64,000 nt of DNA. Source: Variovorax sp. (lineage in GTDB: Bacteria; Pseudomonadota; Gammaproteobacteria; Burkholderiales; Burkholderiaceae_C). Every line of letters begins with the position of its first letter. Within the stretch, counting starts at the first letter, position 1. The position numbers and the translations under genes were made by a program. Where the stretch lies: contig JAGIAI010000001.1 of the NCBI GenBank assembly GCA_017744935.1, positions 1 through 64,000 on the forward strand, in the 5' to 3' direction. Positions 35,301 through 43,748 of the stretch are shown here, one piece after another. The notes under the pieces were generated by a model that had not been told where the DNA came from, ran no database searches, and was given only the letters and a program-made list of their open reading frames with translations.

Positions 35301-36617
35301 ATGCAACGACCCAACATCATTTTCATCGTCGCCGACGACCTCGGCTATGCGGATCTCGGCTGCTACGGCGGCCGTGATGCCCACTTCGGGCCGGTGTCGC
35401 CGGTGCTCGACCGGCTCGCTGCCCGGGGCATCAAGTTCACGCAGGGCTACGCGAACTCGCCGGTGTGCTCGCCGACGCGCTTCGCGATGATTACCGCGCG
35501 CTACCAGTACCGCCTGCGCGGCGCAGCCGAGGAGCCGATCAACAGCAAGAGCCGCGGCAGCACCACGCTCGGCTTGCCGCCTGAGCATCCGACGCTGCCT
35601 TCGCTGCTGCGCGACGCGGGCTATCGCACCGCGCTCATCGGCAAGTGGCACCTGGGCTTTCCGCCGGCGTTCGGGCCGCTGCGCTCGGGCTACGAGGAAT
35701 TCTTCGGGCCGATGTCGGGGGGTGTCGACTACTTCACCCACTGCGATTCGGCCGGCCGGCACGATCTGTGGTCGGGCGAGGAAGATCATCAGGAAGACGG
35801 CTACCTCACCGACGTGCTTTCGCGCCGCGCGGTCGACTATGTGGAGCGCATGGCGAAGCAGGACGCGCCCTTCTTCATGAGCCTGCACTACACGGCGCCG
35901 CACTGGCCGTGGGAAACGCGCGACGACGCAGCCAAGGCGCCCGCGGTGAAGGACAACCTGTTCGATCTCTCGGGCGGCAACATCCACACCTATCGCCGCA
36001 TGATCCATCACATGGACGAAGGCATCGGCTGGATCATGGATGCGCTCGAAAAGCACGGCATGGCCGACAACACCCTGGTCGTTTTCACCAGCGACAACGG
36101 CGGCGAGCGCTTCTCGGACAACTGGCCGCTGGTCGGCGGCAAGATGGACCTCACCGAGGGCGGCATCCGCGTGCCATGGATCGCGCACTGGCCGAAGGTA
36201 ATCGCCGCCGGTGGCGACAGCGCACAGCATTGCGTGACGATGGACTGGTCCGCGACGATGCTCGATGCCGCTGGCGTCAAGGCCGATCCGGCCTACCCGC
36301 TCGACGGCGTCTCGCTGATGCCGGTGCTGCGCGATGCCGCACACACCTTCGCCCGACCGCTGCACTGGCGCATGAACCATCGCGACCAACGCGCATTGCG
36401 CGAAGGCGACTGGAAGTACCTCCAGGTGGACGGCAACGAATACCTGTTCAACATCCCGGGCGACGAACGCGAGCGGGCCAATCAAGCCAAGAAGGATCCG
36501 GAACGCCTCGCCCGCATGCGCGAAGCCTGGCTGGCATGGAATGCCACGATGCCGCCGATTCCGGAGGACGCCACCGTGAGCCTCGGCTACTCGGTCAAGG
36601 ACATGCCGCAGCGTTGA
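35301..36617 (+). CDS. type I (formylglycine-dependent) sulfatase, cytoplasmic
   Basis: 438 residues of the alkaline phosphatase superfamily. The formylglycine motif C56-S-P-T-R60 (SPVCSPTRFAM) is intact, so the cysteine-type maturation is expected. Metal-site residues are D12-D13 in FIVADDLGY and the FTSDNGGERF stretch near residue 256. Further blocks are GKWHLG and SLHYTAPHWPW. The reaction is hydrolysis of a sulfate ester. There is no signal peptide, so the substrate must be imported, consistent with the Bug gene 5 bp upstream. I chose the ATG at 35301; the longer upstream frame is antisense noise. No maturase gene is in the window. A terminator follows. Confidence 0.9.
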   Translation: MQRPNIIFIVADDLGYADLGCYGGRDAHFGPVSPVLDRLAARGIKFTQGYANSPVCSPTRFAMITARYQYRLRGAAEEPINSKSRGSTTLGLPPEHPTLPSLLRDAGYRTALIGKWHLGFPPAFGPLRSGYEEFFGPMSGGVDYFTHCDSAGRHDLWSGEEDHQEDGYLTDVLSRRAVDYVERMAKQDAPFFMSLHYTAPHWPWETRDDAAKAPAVKDNLFDLSGGNIHTYRRMIHHMDEGIGWIMDALEKHGMADNTLVVFTSDNGGERFSDNWPLVGGKMDLTEGGIRVPWIAHWPKVIAAGGDSAQHCVTMDWSATMLDAAGVKADPAYPLDGVSLMPVLRDAAHTFARPLHWRMNHRDQRALREGDWKYLQVDGNEYLFNIPGDERERANQAKKDPERLARMREAWLAWNATMPPIPEDATVSLGYSVKDMPQR

Positions 36618-36628
36618 GCGCAGCCAAC

Positions 36629-36657
36629 AAAAAAGCCCCTCGATGAGGGGCTTTTTT
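36629..36657. terminator. bidirectional intrinsic terminator after the sulfatase gene
   Basis: AAAAAAGCCCCTC and GAGGGGCTTTTTT form a perfect 13-bp stem around a GAT loop, with T-tracts on both strands. It ends the Bug-sulfatase transcript and can also end the leftward transcript of the small gene at 36677-36874. Confidence 0.94.
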
Positions 36658-36676
36658 CATGGAGCGGCGCCGGAGG

Positions 36677-36874
36677 TCAGCCGACCTGCATGCCGCTCTT
36701 CAGGCGCGTGCCGCGCACCATGTTGGCGCAGGCCCTGAGGAGGCGTTTGAAAACCGCAGCCAGAAGGGACGGCTCATCGCGGCCGATATGGCGGACATCA
36801 TCGTTCGTCAGGTCGCGCTCGAACGAGTCCGTGAACTTGGGATTGCGGGGGAAGTACGAGGTCGAGGCAGTCAT
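36677..36874 (-). CDS. small conserved-looking protein of unknown function
   Basis: 65 residues beginning MTASTSYFPRNPKFTDSFER, soluble, without membrane segments or cysteines. It is mixed charged and has a likely helix at SLLAAVFKRLLRACANMV. I recognise no family. Support for a real gene comes from the position: it fills the space between a strong bidirectional terminator and the AraC gene. A dyad (TTACA-N6-TGTAA) and an AT-rich patch lie upstream where a promoter should be. Codon use looks like that of its neighbours. Function is unknown. Confidence 0.6.
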   Translation of the reverse strand: MTASTSYFPRNPKFTDSFERDLTNDDVRHIGRDEPSLLAAVFKRLLRACANMVRGTRLKSGMQVG

Positions 36875-36917
36875 GCCGCAATTCTAGGGGTTTACCCTGA
36901 TTTTTGCAGGCACACCC

Positions 36918-36933
36918 TTACATCCCCCTGTAA
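36918..36933. promoter_or_regulatory. TTACA-N6-TGTAA inverted repeat upstream of the 65-residue gene
   Basis: A perfect 5-bp dyad with a 6-bp spacer, 43 bp before the start of the small gene and 27 bp beyond the AraC stop. The spacing would suit a regulator binding at or near a -35 position. No regulator can be named. Confidence 0.4.
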
Positions 36934-36959
36934 CCCGTGATTCCGTCACGTTTCGCCCG

Positions 36960-37925
36960 CTAGAGCACCCGGATCGGCATGCAGAGCTCGCAGTTGAAGG
37001 CGCCACTCTTCTCGTCCATCGCGAAGTCCTTGCCGTAGACCTCGACCGGGGGCGCATCGTCGGCCTGATGGCCGCTGTCCGGCAGCCAGTCGCACAACTG
37101 CACCCAGACGCCATGGATATCGGCCGAGGTGCCCGCAAACCGCGCGCACGCAAAGCGCCCGCCACGCAGGGTCTGCACACCGACCTCGCCTTGGGGACTG
37201 AAATCGTCGCCCACCTGGATGCACGCGTCGTAGCGGCATTTCTCGGGCGGCGTGACGTCGGGGTTGTCGTGGCTCATGCCGTACATCACACGGCGCGGCT
37301 CCATCAACCCGTGTTCGCCACACCACGCCGCGAAGCGCTGCCAAAGCTGGGCGATGCCCGCACTTCCGTAGGGGCCGACGTGGCGCATATAGGCAACGCG
37401 CACCGGGGCAAGGGTCTTGATCTGAACTTTCATGGTTTCGTCTCCTGAAACGCGGCCTTTGGGCCAGGAAAGTTCATCGTCGCGAAAAGCCTCGATCACA
37501 ACTTGATAGCGCTTGCTATCCGCTTGATGAATCTTGCTGAGCTGCACGCGGCGGGCCGCCGCCCAGTCCTGGAATGCGCCGCGCCGCCATTCCGTCGGCG
37601 TGACGCCGAAATGCGACCTGAAGGTGCGGGTGAAGACCGGGGCCGAGCCGAAACCCACGTCCATGGCGATCACGAGCACCGGCTCCGGCGGCAGGAACAG
37701 CAGTCGCCCCGCCGCCACTTCGAGCCGGCGACGCCGTACGCGGTCCGCGAGCGTCTCGCCGGTCATCGACTGGAACACGCGATGGAAATGCCACGAAGAG
37801 AAATGCGCAACCTGCGCCAGCGAGGCGAGATCCAGCGGATCCGCCAGATGGCCATCGATATGGTCGATCACGCGGTTGATGCGCGCGACGTAGGTGTGCC
37901 GCGAGATCAGACTTGACTTCGACAT
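36960..37925 (-). CDS. AraC-family regulator with GyrI-like effector domain
   Basis: 321 residues. Two AraC helix-turn-helix motifs lie at about 15-115 (LASLAQVAHFSSWHFHRVFQ and VIAMDVGFGSAPVFTRTFRSHFGVTPTEW). A GyrI/BmrR-like small-molecule-binding domain lies at about 163-320 (MKVQIKTLAPVRVAYMRHVGPYG). The N-terminal DNA-binding plus C-terminal GyrI arrangement is like Rob and other regulators that sense hydrophobic drugs. It is divergent from the NfeR-like PadR gene, with only 49 bp between the starts, so the two promoters must overlap. The ligand is unknown. Confidence 0.9.
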   Translation of the reverse strand: MSKSSLISRHTYVARINRVIDHIDGHLADPLDLASLAQVAHFSSWHFHRVFQSMTGETLADRVRRRRLEVAAGRLLFLPPEPVLVIAMDVGFGSAPVFTRTFRSHFGVTPTEWRRGAFQDWAAARRVQLSKIHQADSKRYQVVIEAFRDDELSWPKGRVSGDETMKVQIKTLAPVRVAYMRHVGPYGSAGIAQLWQRFAAWCGEHGLMEPRRVMYGMSHDNPDVTPPEKCRYDACIQVGDDFSPQGEVGVQTLRGGRFACARFAGTSADIHGVWVQLCDWLPDSGHQADDAPPVEVYGKDFAMDEKSGAFNCELCMPIRVL

Positions 37926-37930
37926 TATTC

Positions 37931-37940
37931 AGATATATCT
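37931..37940. promoter_or_regulatory. AGATATATCT palindrome in the AraC/PadR divergent promoter
   Basis: A perfect 10-bp palindrome 5 bp before the AraC start and 34 bp before the PadR start, within an AT-rich 49-bp gap. PadR-family proteins bind short AT-rich dyads, so autoregulation of the nfeR-nfeF pair is plausible. The short length leaves chance possible. Confidence 0.4.
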
Positions 37941-37974
37941 TTACTCAATCAGATAACGACTTCGATCTCATCCG

Positions 37975-38556
37975 ATGCGCCATTTCAGACATTTTGTACA
38001 CAGCACCCGCCGCGATGAACACGACGACGGACTCGGCGGCGGTCGCCATGACGGCGGCGTGCACCGCGGCCTGCGCGCCGGTCGCGGCGGCGGCCGCATC
38101 TTCGGCCACGGCGGCCTGCGCTTCGTGCTGCTTCAACTCATCGCCGACAAACCCAGCCACGGCTACGAACTCATCAAGGCCATCGAGGAGCGTCTCGGCG
38201 GCCGCTACGCGCCAAGCCCCGGCATCGTCTATCCGACGCTCACGTTGCTCGAGGAACTGGGCTACGTCAGCGTCGACACGCCTGAAGGCGGCAATCGCAA
38301 GTGCTACACCGTCACGGACGCCGGCCGCGAATTCCTGGACGCCAACCGCGCGACAACCGACGACCTCATGGCCCGCATGCAAGGCGGCGTGGACGGTGCA
38401 GGCATGCGCGCTGGCCGTCCACCACAGGTCGTCCGTGCGCTCGAGAACCTCAAGCTCGCCATGCGCATGCGCCTCTCGTCACCCCTCACCGAACAACAAG
38501 CCCACGAATTCGCCGCGGTGCTCGACAGCGCCGCCCAACAACTGGAACGCATCTGA
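37975..38556 (+). CDS. nfeR: PadR-family regulator NfeR (YqjI)-like, His/Gly-rich metal-sensing N-terminus
   Basis: 193 residues. The first about 48 are rich in His, Gly and Arg (H at 3, 6, 9, 16 and beyond), as in E. coli YqjI/NfeR, a nickel- and iron-responsive repressor. From FGHGGLRFVLLQLIADKPSH the PadR winged helix follows closely (GYELIKAIEERLGGRYAPSPG, IVYPTLTLLEELGYV). The C-terminal dimer helices reach residue 193. In E. coli it represses the ferric reductase nfeF (yqjH), here the next gene, only 5 bp downstream in the same direction. The N-terminus lacks the Cys clusters of the E. coli protein, so metal choice may differ. Confidence 0.88.
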   Translation: MRHFRHFVHSTRRDEHDDGLGGGRHDGGVHRGLRAGRGGGRIFGHGGLRFVLLQLIADKPSHGYELIKAIEERLGGRYAPSPGIVYPTLTLLEELGYVSVDTPEGGNRKCYTVTDAGREFLDANRATTDDLMARMQGGVDGAGMRAGRPPQVVRALENLKLAMRMRLSSPLTEQQAHEFAAVLDSAAQQLERI

Positions 38557-38561
38557 CATTC

Positions 38562-39392
38562 ATGACAACTCCCCAACACGACACACCCCTTCCCGATCGC
38601 CTGCCGCGCCGCGTGCGCCACGAACTGCGCTTTCGCAAGCTGCAGGTGCGCGCGGTGCACCGCGTCACCCCTCACCTGATCCGCGTCATGCTCGAAGGCG
38701 ATGACCTTGCAGGCTTTAGCAGCCCCGGCTTCGACGACCACGCGAAACTCTTCTTCCCCGATGCCGAAACGGGCGTCCTTCAACTGCCTACGATCGGACC
38801 TGACGGGCCGGTATGGGCCGGCACGAAGCCCACGATGCGCGACTACACGCCCCTGCGATACGACGCGGATGCGGGCACGCTTGAGTTCGATTTCGCGCTG
38901 CACGACGCCGGCCCGGCCACTCAATGGGCCGAGAACGCCAAGCCCGGGGACGTCATCGGCGTCGGCGGGCCGCGCGGCTCCTTCATCGTGCCCACCGCCT
39001 TCGACTGGCACCTGCTCATCGGCGACGACACCGCCCTTCCCGCAATCTCGCGGCGCCTGGGCGAACTGCCGGCCGGCGCGCGTGCGGTCGTGCTGGTCGA
39101 GGTCGACGGCGAGGCCGACCAGATCCCGGTCGCGTCCGCCGCGAATGTGGAACTGCACTGGGTACACCGTCGCGGCGCCGAGCCCGGCGCCGGCGCTCCG
39201 CTGCTCGATGCATTGCGGGGCCTGAAGCTGCCGCAGGGCGACTTCCACGCCTGGGTCGCCTGCGAATCGGGCGCTGCCAAGGCCCTGCGCGCGCACCTTG
39301 TCGACGAACGCGGGGCACACCCCAAATGGATCCGCGCTTCGGGTTACTGGCGCCGCGGCGCCGCTGCCACGCACGACACCCACGAAGGCTGA
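38562..39392 (+). CDS. nfeF: NfeF (YqjH)-like siderophore-interacting ferric reductase
   Basis: 276 residues. The FAD-binding beta barrel (about 25-140) contains the flavin motif RDYTPLRYD, and the SIP domain (about 145-265) includes HLLIGDDTALPAISRRL and FHAWVACESGAAKALRAHL. These are the hallmarks of siderophore-interacting proteins that reduce ferric-siderophore complexes with NAD(P)H to release iron in the cytosol. It is 5 bp after the NfeR-like gene, so both form one operon and are probably controlled by that repressor. No siderophore synthesis or TonB receptor gene is nearby. Confidence 0.92.
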   Translation: MTTPQHDTPLPDRLPRRVRHELRFRKLQVRAVHRVTPHLIRVMLEGDDLAGFSSPGFDDHAKLFFPDAETGVLQLPTIGPDGPVWAGTKPTMRDYTPLRYDADAGTLEFDFALHDAGPATQWAENAKPGDVIGVGGPRGSFIVPTAFDWHLLIGDDTALPAISRRLGELPAGARAVVLVEVDGEADQIPVASAANVELHWVHRRGAEPGAGAPLLDALRGLKLPQGDFHAWVACESGAAKALRAHLVDERGAHPKWIRASGYWRRGAAATHDTHEG

Positions 39393-39503
39393 GTACCCGA
39401 CCCACCAAAAGCGCTATGTCGCGAGTCCGGTTTACGACCGCCGAAGCGAGTTTGAGAATCCTGCCGTTTGAATACTTAGGAAGTAATTCCTTGGGGCATA
39501 CGG

Positions 39504-40019
39504 ATGGGTTTCAGCATGGCGCAGTGGCAGTTCTTCGCGGCCTTGTTGACCGGCGTCCTGCTCTTGCTCGCAGTGATGTGGGCGTGGCGACGGGCGGCCG
39601 GGCGGCGTGAATCGCAACGCCGCATCGAGGCAGCGCGCATACGCTCGGGCCACGTCCCGCTCGAGATTCCGACCGTGCGCGGCAGCCTCGGCCCGTCGGG
39701 CGACGATTCGGTGCCCGACACGCTGCCCGAATGGTTCATCCAGGGCAAGGGCGAGCACGCGATCGTGGACGAGCACCCCCGCATCCGCGTGCGATACGTC
39801 GATGCGCACGACAAGAAGATCGAGTGCGTGATCCAGGTGGACAACCTGGACCTGCAGAAGAAGATCATCACCGGCCACGGCGAAATGCCGGGCGAAGTCC
39901 GCCGGGTGCCGCTTCACCGCATCCATTCGGCCCGGGTCGCCGAAACGGGGCAGCGCTTCAACGTCGACACCTGGGTCGAGGCGGTGCGCGTCGCGAGGCG
40001 GCGACGCGGGCAAGCCTGA
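39504..40019 (+). CDS. membrane-anchored protein of unknown function with WYL-like domain
   Basis: 171 residues. One hydrophobic segment at about 6-28 (FFAALLTGVLLLLAVMWAW) is followed by an arginine-rich stretch, so the rest probably faces the cytoplasm. The C-terminal half (about 90-165: IRVRYVDAHDKKIECVIQVD, then HGEMPGEVRRVPLHRIHSARV) resembles the beta-rich WYL-like fold, with the typical pattern of a small strand, then E-x-R and L-x-R-I. I can name no function. It is monocistronic between nfeF and mutS. The second Met (residue 5) is an alternative start. Confidence 0.7.
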   Translation: MGFSMAQWQFFAALLTGVLLLLAVMWAWRRAAGRRESQRRIEAARIRSGHVPLEIPTVRGSLGPSGDDSVPDTLPEWFIQGKGEHAIVDEHPRIRVRYVDAHDKKIECVIQVDNLDLQKKIITGHGEMPGEVRRVPLHRIHSARVAETGQRFNVDTWVEAVRVARRRRGQA

Positions 40020-40065
40020 GGGACACCGCGGCTCGCACCGCGTCGGTTCCTTATGATGCGTGCCT

Positions 40066-40083
40066 GCCGGCCCATCGGCCGGC
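40066..40083 (+). other. strong hairpin in the mutS leader
   Basis: GCCGGCC and GGCCGGC form a perfect 7-bp GC stem around a CATC loop, ending 15 nt before the mutS ATG and followed by a T/C-rich stretch. No Shine-Dalgarno sequence is seen in the remaining spacer, so the hairpin could influence mutS translation or act as a weak attenuator. Confidence 0.4.
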
Positions 40084-40098
40084 GCAGCTTTCTCTTTG

Positions 40099-42726
40099 AT
40101 GACTCTTCCTGCGACGGCACCTCACACGCCCATGATGGCCCAGTACCTGGGCCTGAAGGCCGACCATCCGGACACCCTGCTCTTCTACCGGATGGGCGAT
40201 TTCTACGAGCTCTTCTACCAAGACGCCGAAAAGGCAGCGCGGCTGCTCGACATCACATTGACGCAGCGCGGCCAGTCGGCTGGCCAGCCGGTGATCATGT
40301 GCGGCGTGCCGTTCCACTCGGTCGACACCTATCTCGCACGGCTCATCAAGCTCGGCGAATCGGTCGCGATCTGCGAACAGGTCGGTGAAGTCGGTGCGGC
40401 CAAGGGCCCGGTGGAACGCAAGGTGGTTCGCGTGGTCACGCCCGGCACGCTGACGGATGCCGAACTGCTCAACGACAAGAGTGATTCCCTGCTGCTCACG
40501 GTGCACCCGGGCATGCGCAATTTCTGCGGGCTCGCGTGGCTCAGCGTGACGGGCGACGAACTGCGGCTGGCCGAATGCCCGGCCGATGCGCTCGATGCGT
40601 GGATCACGCGCATCGGGCCGAGCGAGGTGCTCTACAGCGCCGAAGTCACATCGGCCTTTGAGCAGCGCCTGAAGGCGATGCGCAACGGGGCCTCGTCGTT
40701 CACGCTCTCGGTGCGTCCCGCGTGGCAGTTCGACGGCGGCCTCGGCGAGCGCAAGCTGTGCGAGCAGATGGGCAGCAACAGCCTCGTGGCCTGGAATGCC
40801 GAGTCGCTTTCCAACGCGCATGCGGCCGCGGCCGCGCTGCTGGGGTATGCCGAGCACACGCAGGGCCGGACGTTGTCGCATGTTCAGCGCCTGTCGGTGG
40901 AGCGCGACGGCGACCTGATCGAATTGCCGCCCGCCACGCGACGCAATCTTGAGCTGGTGCAGACGCTGCGCGGCGAGGATTCGCCGACCCTGTTCTCGCT
41001 GCTCGACACCTGCATGACCGGCATGGGCAGCCGTCTGCTCAAGCGCTGGCTGCTTGCGCCGCGCCGCGACCGGGCCGACGCGCAGGCGCGGCTCGACGCC
41101 ATCGATGCGCTGCAGGCCACACCGCCCGGCGGGACTTCGGCGCCATGGCGCACCCTGCGCGATCAACTCAAGAACACCAGCGACGTGGAACGGATCGCCG
41201 CGCGCATCGCCCTGCGGCAGGTGCGTCCGCGCGAACTGGTCGCGCTGCGCATGGCGCTAGCGAAGGCGGAACAACTGGCACCAGGGTTGCCTGCCTCGGC
41301 GCCGCTGCTCGCGTCCATCGCATCGCGCCTTGCGCCGCCGGCCGGCTGCGTCGAAACGCTGGTCGCAGCGATCAGCCCGGAGCCGGCCGCGCTCGTGCGC
41401 GACGGCGGCGTGATCGCGTCCGGACATGACGCGGAGCTGGACGAGCTGCGCGCCATCAGCGAGAACTGCGACGACTTCCTCCTGCAACTCGAAAGCAGCG
41501 AACGCGAACGCACCGGCATCAGCAATCTGCGAGTGCAGTTCAACCGGGTGCACGGCTTCTATATCGAAGTCACGCAAAGCGCACTCGACAAGGTGCCCGA
41601 CAACTACCGCCGCCGCCAGACGCTGAAGAACGCCGAACGCTTCATCACGCCCGAACTCAAGGCCTTCGAGGACAAGGCGCTCTCGGCGCAAGACCGGGCC
41701 CTGGCGCGCGAGAAGTGGCTCTACGAGCAGTTGCTCGACAACCTGCAACCCTTCGTCGCCGGGCTGAACCGCCTCGCCGGCGCGCTCGCCACGCTCGATG
41801 CGCTCTGCGCGCTGGCCGAGCGCTCGCACACGCTGCACTGGCGGGCGCCAGGTTTCGTGGCGCATCCGTGCATCGAGATCGACAAGGGCCGGCACCCGGT
41901 GGTCGAGGCGCGGCTTGCCGAAAAATCATCGGGTGCGTTCATTGCAAACGACACGCGCATGGGCCCGCAACAGCGCATGCAGATCATCACCGGACCGAAT
42001 ATGGGTGGTAAGTCCACCTACATGCGACAAGTGGCGATCATCGTGCTGCTTGCGTCGATCGGCTCGCATGTGCCGGCCGATGCCTGCCGGCTCGGGCCCA
42101 TCGACGCGATCCACACGCGGATCGGCGCTGCGGACGACCTTGCCAACGCACAGTCGACATTCATGCTGGAGATGACCGAGGCCGCGCAGATCCTTCATGG
42201 TGCTTCGGCGCACTCGCTGGTGCTCATGGACGAGATCGGCCGCGGCACCAGCACCTTCGACGGCCTTGCGCTCGCAGCAGGCATCGCGGCGCAACTGCAC
42301 GACCGCACGAAGGCCTTCACGCTGTTCGCCACGCACTATTTCGAGTTGACAGAGTTCCCCGCCACGCACCATGGCGCGGTCAACATGCATGTGAGCGCAA
42401 CCGAGGCTGGCCGCGACATCGTTTTCCTGCACGAGATGCAGCCAGGCCCGGCGAGCAAGAGCTACGGCATCCAGGTCGCGCGGCTGGCGGGTATGCCCGC
42501 CGCGGTGGTCAACCACGCACGCCAGGCACTGGAGGCGCTCGAAGCGCAGCAGACCCAGACGCGCGCGCAGGTCGACCTCTTCGCGCCACCCCCCGTGACC
42601 GAGGCTCCGACGGTCAGCGCCGTAGAATCCGCGCTGACTGCGCTCGACCCCGACGCGATGAGTCCGCGGGAGGCGCTCGAAGCGATCTACACCTTGAAAA
42701 AACTCCAGACGCGCGAACAGGGCTGA
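40099..42726 (+). CDS. mutS: DNA mismatch repair protein MutS
   Basis: 875 residues, full length. The mismatch-recognition domain starts at [20 protein letters not shown] and holds the Phe-x-Glu wedge ([11 protein letters not shown]). Connector, lever and clamp domains follow, then the ATPase with Walker [15 protein letters not shown] (about residue 633), the [20 protein letters not shown]alker B and signature, and [11 protein letters not shown]. It recognises mismatches and recruits MutL. I chose the ATG at 40099, which gives the family N-terminus; no clear ribosome-binding site precedes it. An Anbu peptidase gene follows 26 bp after the stop. Confidence 0.97.
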   Translation: MTLPATAPHTPMMAQYLGLKADHPDTLLFYRMGDFYELFYQDAEKAARLLDITLTQRGQSAGQPVIMCGVPFHSVDTYLARLIKLGESVAICEQVGEVGAAKGPVERKVVRVVTPGTLTDAELLNDKSDSLLLTVHPGMRNFCGLAWLSVTGDELRLAECPADALDAWITRIGPSEVLYSAEVTSAFEQRLKAMRNGASSFTLSVRPAWQFDGGLGERKLCEQMGSNSLVAWNAESLSNAHAAAAALLGYAEHTQGRTLSHVQRLSVERDGDLIELPPATRRNLELVQTLRGEDSPTLFSLLDTCMTGMGSRLLKRWLLAPRRDRADAQARLDAIDALQATPPGGTSAPWRTLRDQLKNTSDVERIAARIALRQVRPRELVALRMALAKAEQLAPGLPASAPLLASIASRLAPPAGCVETLVAAISPEPAALVRDGGVIASGHDAELDELRAISENCDDFLLQLESSERERTGISNLRVQFNRVHGFYIEVTQSALDKVPDNYRRRQTLKNAERFITPELKAFEDKALSAQDRALAREKWLYEQLLDNLQPFVAGLNRLAGALATLDALCALAERSHTLHWRAPGFVAHPCIEIDKGRHPVVEARLAEKSSGAFIANDTRMGPQQRMQIITGPNMGGKSTYMRQVAIIVLLASIGSHVPADACRLGPIDAIHTRIGAADDLANAQSTFMLEMTEAAQILHGASAHSLVLMDEIGRGTSTFDGLALAAGIAAQLHDRTKAFTLFATHYFELTEFPATHHGAVNMHVSATEAGRDIVFLHEMQPGPASKSYGIQVARLAGMPAAVVNHARQALEALEAQQTQTRAQVDLFAPPPVTEAPTVSAVESALTALDPDAMSPREALEAIYTLKKLQTREQG

Positions 42727-42752
42727 TGGTCCAATTCGTGCAACAAGACCTC

Positions 42753-43592
42753 ATGACGTACTGTGTAGGCATCAAACTCAACGCCGGATTGGTGTTCCTT
42801 TCCGACTCGCGCACCAATGCGGGGGTGGACCACATCAGCACCTTCCGCAAGATGATCGTCTACGAAAAGCCGGGCGACCGCGTGATGGTGCTGCTGTCGG
42901 CCGGCAACCTGAGCATCTCGCAGTCGGTACGCGAGATCCTCCAGATCGAAGAGTTGCGCGAAACGCGTGAGGACGGCGAGGAAGGCCCACCGATCACCAT
43001 CTGGAACGCCAAGAGCATGTTCGACGCCGCCCGCGTGCTCGGCTCGGCGGTGCGCCATGTGTACGACCGCGACGCCGAAGCGCTCAAACATGCAGGGCTG
43101 GACTTCAACGTCTCGTTCATCTTCGGCGGGCAGGTCAAGGGCGAAGGCATGCGCCTCTTCCTCGTCTACTCGGCCGGCAACTTCATCGAGGCCACCACCG
43201 AGACGCCCTACTTCCAGGTCGGCGAATCGAAGTACGGCAAGCCGGTGCTCGATCGCGTGTTGACGCCCGAAACGCCGCTGGACGAAGCCGCAAAGTGTGC
43301 GCTCGTGTCGATGGACTCGACGATGAAATCGAACCTCTCGGTCGGGCTGCCGCTGGACCTCGTGGTGTACGAGGCCAACCAGTTGCACACCGACAAGGTC
43401 ATCTGCATCGACGCCGACAACCCCTACTACCGCATGATGCACAACAGCTGGGGCCAGAAGCTGCGCGAGGTGTTCGACAGCATCGAGGACCCGGTCTGGG
43501 ACGACGCCTTCACCGAGCACCCGCTCAAGATGCCTGCGACGCGGCACAGCCCGCTGCGCAAGATATCAACCCCAGACGAAAAGCTGATCTAA
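42753..43592 (+). CDS. Anbu, ancestral beta-subunit proteasome-like peptidase
   Basis: 279 residues of the proteasome-type protease group (COG3484, Anbu), related to HslV. The chosen ATG at 42753 gives M-TYCVGIKLNAGLVFLSDSRTNAGVD, which exposes the nucleophile Thr after Met removal. An upstream in-frame ATG would bury it under nine residues. The SDSRTNAG block and KMIVYEKPGDRVMVLLSAGNLS are family features. Anbu genes usually sit with a circularly permuted ATP-grasp, an alpha-E protein and a transglutaminase. None is here; it follows mutS by 26 bp instead. Its substrate is unknown. Repeat copy 3 follows the stop. Confidence 0.9.
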   Translation: MTYCVGIKLNAGLVFLSDSRTNAGVDHISTFRKMIVYEKPGDRVMVLLSAGNLSISQSVREILQIEELRETREDGEEGPPITIWNAKSMFDAARVLGSAVRHVYDRDAEALKHAGLDFNVSFIFGGQVKGEGMRLFLVYSAGNFIEATTETPYFQVGESKYGKPVLDRVLTPETPLDEAAKCALVSMDSTMKSNLSVGLPLDLVVYEANQLHTDKVICIDADNPYYRMMHNSWGQKLREVFDSIEDPVWDDAFTEHPLKMPATRHSPLRKISTPDEKLI

Positions 43593-43605
43593 ACCCAGAT
43601 CGAGA

Positions 43606-43701
43606 ACTCACCCCCAGCCTCGCCCACTACGTGTGGCTCGGGCACCCCCTTCAGGGGGCAACTCCGGCGGCCCGGCAAAGCCGGTTCCGCGGGGTTTCTC
43701 G
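43606..43701 (+). repeat. structured intergenic repeat, copy 3
   Basis: It begins 13 bp after the Anbu stop codon. Folded on the plus strand: P1 GCC-CAC/GTG-U-GGC closed by CC/GG around a TC/TC internal loop, P2 CCCCC/GGGGG, P3 outer arms AACTCC/GGGGTT (one G-U pair) and inner CCGGC-AAA-GCCGG. It lies 47 bp before an alpha/beta hydrolase gene that is bracketed on its other side by copy 4 in inverted orientation. Confidence 0.85.
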
Positions 43702-43748
43702 AAGGGGCTTCGCTTCGCTGGCCTTGTTGGTTCATACCGCGCATTTCC

